Shown: positions 11,621-13,361 of the stretch, in pieces | Layout of the letters: each line of letters begins with the position of its first letter | How positions within the stretch are numbered: position 1 is the stretch's first letter | NCBI GenBank assembly: GCA_035628335.1 | Contig: DASPKA010000107.1 | Coordinates: 1 to 13,361, forward strand | Reading direction: 5' to 3' | Length of the DNA: 13,361 bases | Origin: DASPKA01 sp035628335 | GTDB lineage: Bacteria > Patescibacteriota > Doudnabacteria > UBA920 | The notes under the pieces: model-generated | Told to the model about the DNA's origin: nothing | What the model saw: only the letters and a program-made list of their open reading frames with translations | Database searches by the model: none | Translations under genes and position numbers: made by a program

Positions 11621-12180
11621 TACACGATTCCGAGTGTTTCAGCGAGCCTAGCCCGCGCTTTGTGAAGCTGGGACTTGGAGGTGCCAGACGTGACACCGAG
11701 TATTTGAGCAATTTCTTCGTGCTTGTAACCGTACATCTCATGAAGTAGGAATACGGTTTTATACCCGGCAGGCAACCTCTTTAAAGCCTCTTCTGCAAGG
11801 ACCTCATCATACGGGGTGTACCGTTGCACCATACTTTCGTTTAGAATGACCAAGAACCCCTCGGACTCCGTTGCAACGTGACCCTTTAGATTCTTTTGAT
11901 CCTTTGCCCGTAAATGCATCAAAAATGTATTCACCACAAGGCGGTGAAGCCATGTTGTGAAAAGTGACAAGCCTTTAAAGGAACCTATTTTCCTCTTCAG
12001 CTCAATACCCCAAATCTTCTGATTGAGGTCTTGAGCCTCTGCTTCATTCCCGCCCGTAAGACGTAACAAAAGCTTATAGGTATGTCTATGCCTGGCATTA
12101 CAAATCGCGTCATAGGCAGCAAGGTCGCCGCTACCTGCTCTCAATGCTAATTCAGTAAGTTCCTGTGGTTTCAATACCAT
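11620..12180 (-). CDS. ECF-type RNA polymerase sigma factor
   Basis: Alternative sigma factor of the sigma-70 family with only regions 2 and 4, 186 residues. Region 2 (about 14-92) shows EAQDLNQKIW, in place of the usual AEDLxQEVF, and FKGLSLFTTWLHRLVVNTFLMHLR, the DNA-melting helix. Region 4 (about 128-183) shows ALKRLPAGYKTVFLLHEMYGYKHEEIAQILGVTSGTSKSQLHKARARL, a complete helix-turn-helix for -35 recognition. No anti-sigma gene is next to it, so how it is controlled is not visible here. Unlike the ribosomal genes it has a perfect Shine-Dalgarno, AAAGGAGG, 9 nt before ATG. It is divergent from rplI, with a palindrome between them. Confidence 0.93.
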   Translation of the reverse strand: MVLKPQELTELALRAGSGDLAAYDAICNARHRHTYKLLLRLTGGNEAEAQDLNQKIWGIELKRKIGSFKGLSLFTTWLHRLVVNTFLMHLRAKDQKNLKGHVATESEGFLVILNESMVQRYTPYDEVLAEEALKRLPAGYKTVFLLHEMYGYKHEEIAQILGVTSGTSKSQLHKARARLAETLGIV

Positions 12181-12189
12181 ACTAATTTA

Positions 12190-12197
12190 CCTCCTTT
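12190..12197 (-). promoter_or_regulatory. Consensus ribosome-binding site of the sigma-factor gene
   Basis: On the minus strand AAAGGAGG lies 9 nt before the ATG. This is the best Shine-Dalgarno in the window and fixes the start. It also shows that the ribosome can probably use SD pairing, although most genes here lack it. Confidence 0.85.
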
Positions 12198-12203
12198 GTA
12201 AAA

Positions 12204-12221
12204 CAAGTATACATATACTTG
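12204..12221. promoter_or_regulatory. 18-bp perfect dyad, possible operator
   Basis: CAAGTATA-CA-TATACTTG is a perfect palindrome with 8-bp arms. Its right end overlaps the TTG of the rplI promoter -35 (12219-12224). Its left half gives TATACT on the minus strand (12211-12206), a possible -10 for the sigma-factor gene. A protein bound here could control both genes. Confidence 0.5.
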
Positions 12222-12247
12222 CAAAAAAGTACATAGTCCCCTATACT
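12219..12247 (+). promoter_or_regulatory. Promoter of rplI-pyrG
   Basis: TTGCAA (12219-12224), a 17-bp spacer, and TATACT (12242-12247). The expected start is near 12254, giving a leader of about 94 nt before rplI. Confidence 0.65.
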
Positions 12248-12248
12248 A

Positions 12249-12292
12249 AAAAAGAGCCAGAATACCGCTCTCGCGGGATTGGCCTTTTTATT
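12249..12292. terminator. Terminator-like hairpin directly after the rplI promoter
   Basis: AAAAAG-A-GCCA (12249-12259) pairs with TGGCCTTTTT (12280-12289) with a bulged A. Inside it CCGC-TCTC-GCGG (12265-12276) forms a second stem. T-runs follow on both strands. For the rplI transcript it could act as an attenuator at the 5' end; for the minus strand it would shield the sigma-factor gene from antisense read-through. Confidence 0.6.
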
Positions 12293-12347
12293 TAGCAGTA
12301 ACACAGCCTGGGCAGGGCCCATGCGATGTTGCGCACGGATATTTCTA

Positions 12348-12791
12348 ATGAAAATTCTCCTATTGAAAGACTTACCAAGTAAGGGCAAAAAGGGGCAAGT
12401 GGTTGATGTAAGCGACGGTTACGCCAAAAATTTTGTGATAAAGAATAATATCGGCCTGGCTGAAAGCGACCCGCAGGCAAAGAAACTTCTCAAGGAACTC
12501 AAAGAAGCAGGTGAAAAGGAAGGACGTGAGAAAGAACGCATGAAGAAACTTGCTGACCAGCTCGGAAAGAAGGCTCTCACTATAAAGCACACCACTGGAA
12601 AAGACGGAAAAATTTTCGGTTCTATTAAAGAAAAAGAAATTTCCCAAGCTCTTGCTTCTCAGTTTGGTATAACCCTGGACAAACACTCAATAGAAGTCCC
12701 TGCGGCAATACGCACCGTTGGCGCATACACCGCACACATTGACTTAGGACACGGTATAAAAACTACAATCACAATTAACGCTCAAATATAA
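12348..12791 (+). CDS. rplI: 50S ribosomal protein L9 (bL9)
   Basis: Binds near the base of the L1 stalk; its long helix projects from the ribosome and influences frame maintenance. The 147 residues show the N-terminal domain MKILLLKDLPSKGKKGQVVDVSDGYAKNF (with GYAKNF the signature), a charged connecting helix (about 40-78) and the C-terminal domain with GKIFGSIKEKEI and a VGAYTAHIDL segment. Length is normal (about 148). ATG 12348 is chosen over an upstream frame-open region (from 12279) because the family starts with MK-L and the upstream part lies in the leader hairpins. In many bacteria rplI sits with rpsF, ssb and rpsR; here it stands with pyrG. The stop overlaps the pyrG start (TAATG). 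Confidence 0.96.
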   Translation: MKILLLKDLPSKGKKGQVVDVSDGYAKNFVIKNNIGLAESDPQAKKLLKELKEAGEKEGREKERMKKLADQLGKKALTIKHTTGKDGKIFGSIKEKEISQALASQFGITLDKHSIEVPAAIRTVGAYTAHIDLGHGIKTTITINAQI

Positions 12792-13361
12792 TGTCATACC
12801 ATACCAAGGTACGAGTTGCAAAAAAGTTAAAAACAAAGTTCATATTTATCTCTGGAGGTGTTATCTCTTCAGTAGGGAAGGGCGTTACTACCTCTTCCAT
12901 TGCCATGCTCTTGCAAGCGCGCGGTTATAAAGTTGCACCAGTGAAGTGTGACGCATACCTAAACCTCGATGCAGGTACTATACGACCCACAGAACACGGA
13001 GAAGTTTTTGTATTGGATGACGGTATGGAATGTGACCAGGACCTTGGCAATTACGAACGTTTCTTAAATCGTGACTTAACCAAGAATAACTACGTGACTA
13101 ATGGCCAGCTTTACGCCAAGCTTATTCAGCAAGAACGTAATTTTGAGTTTGAAGGCGAAGATGTAGAAATTGTTCCTCATGTACCGGAAGAAATTATTCG
13201 TCGCCTTGAACTCGCAGCAGAGGACCACGACGCTGACATCGTACTCTGTGAAATAGGCGGTACTGTCGGCGAGTACCAGAACATTTTGTTTATAGAAGCT
13301 AACCGCATCATGAAGTACCGCGACGGCCGCGCATGCGCTCATGTCCACGTAGGCTACCTTC
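12791..13361 (+). CDS. pyrG: CTP synthase, N-terminal synthetase domain (3' end outside window)
   Basis: Makes CTP from UTP, ATP and glutamine-derived ammonia. The visible 190 residues are the synthetase domain of a protein normally about 540 long. A 15-residue basic N-terminal stretch precedes KFIFISGGVISSVGKGVTTSS, the phosphate loop with Lys30. HGEVFV (69-74) and DGMECDQDLGNYERF follow; Asp84 corresponds to E. coli Asp72 and Glu154 (CEIGGTVG) to Glu140, so magnesium ligands are kept. Some usually fixed positions differ: DPY is DAY, DPGTM is DAGTI, and GDIES after GGTV is GEYQN. The ATG shares its A with the rplI stop (TAATG), indicating translational coupling. No Shine-Dalgarno is needed or seen. 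The glutaminase domain lies beyond the window. Confidence 0.96.
   Translation, partial: MSYHTKVRVAKKLKTKFIFISGGVISSVGKGVTTSSIAMLLQARGYKVAPVKCDAYLNLDAGTIRPTEHGEVFVLDDGMECDQDLGNYERFLNRDLTKNNYVTNGQLYAKLIQQERNFEFEGEDVEIVPHVPEEIIRRLELAAEDHDADIVLCEIGGTVGEYQNILFIEANRIMKYRDGRACAHVHVGYL

Noticed and set aside
12279..12347. Upstream extension of L9
   Set aside because: It covers leader hairpins; L9 proteins start at MKILLLKD, matching ATG 12348.
1..13361. Alternative genetic code (UGA read as Gly, as in some CPR lineages)
   Set aside because: TGA ends tsf, the zinc-type rpmG and the 83-aa ORF at natural positions, and no in-frame TGA occurs inside conserved genes.

Overview
The window reads as a compact bacterial chromosome segment, most likely from a Candidate Phyla Radiation (Patescibacteria) genome, probably Parcubacteria-like. 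The case is inferential. It rests on ribosomal genes packed with almost no Shine-Dalgarno (SD) sequences, lysine-rich tails on several r-proteins, divergent but intact protein sequences, short membrane-anchored proteins of unknown role, and inverted heptamer repeats filling intergenic gaps. TGA is used as a stop (tsf, the second rpmG, the 83-aa ORF), so the code is standard.

Layout. 1-828: 3' end of mreB. 847-2388: a membrane-anchored 513-aa protein of unknown function, probably from a leaderless mRNA. 2412-7086: a long alpha-type ribosomal operon starting at a strong promoter: infA, rpmJ, rpsM, rpsK, rpsD, rpoA, rplQ, rplM, rpsI, closed by an intrinsic terminator. 7183-7434: an orphan 83-aa ORF with a good SD, boxed between two terminators. 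7482-7742 (minus): rpmE. 7854-10201: promoter, leader, rpsB, tsf and a TPR membrane protein. 10209-11569: promoter, tRNA-Thr(GGT), tRNA-Tyr(GTA), tRNA-Thr(TGT), two different L33 genes in tandem (cysteine-free, then zinc-ribbon type), tRNA-Trp(CCA) and a membrane-anchored FKBP prolyl isomerase, ending in a bidirectional terminator. 11620-12180 (minus): an ECF-type sigma factor. 12219-13361: promoter, leader, rplI and the 5' part of pyrG (CTP synthase), coupled by TAATG.

Nearly every gene serves translation: initiation (IF-1), elongation (EF-Ts), ribosomal proteins, tRNAs and RNA polymerase alpha. Cell shape (MreB), protein folding (FKBP) and pyrimidine synthesis (PyrG) sit alongside.

The most unusual signal is a set of five intergenic inverted-repeat elements built from 7-nt units (infA/rpmJ, rpmJ/rpsM, rpoA/rplQ, rpsB/tsf, rpmG/rpmG). 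They belong to three unrelated sequence families but share one architecture. Each fills its gap, and each right arm stops 5-6 nt before the next start codon, where an SD would normally lie. Other points worth attention are the tandem L33 pair, structured leaders before rpoA and rpsB, and a perfect dyad between the divergent sigma-factor and rplI genes.
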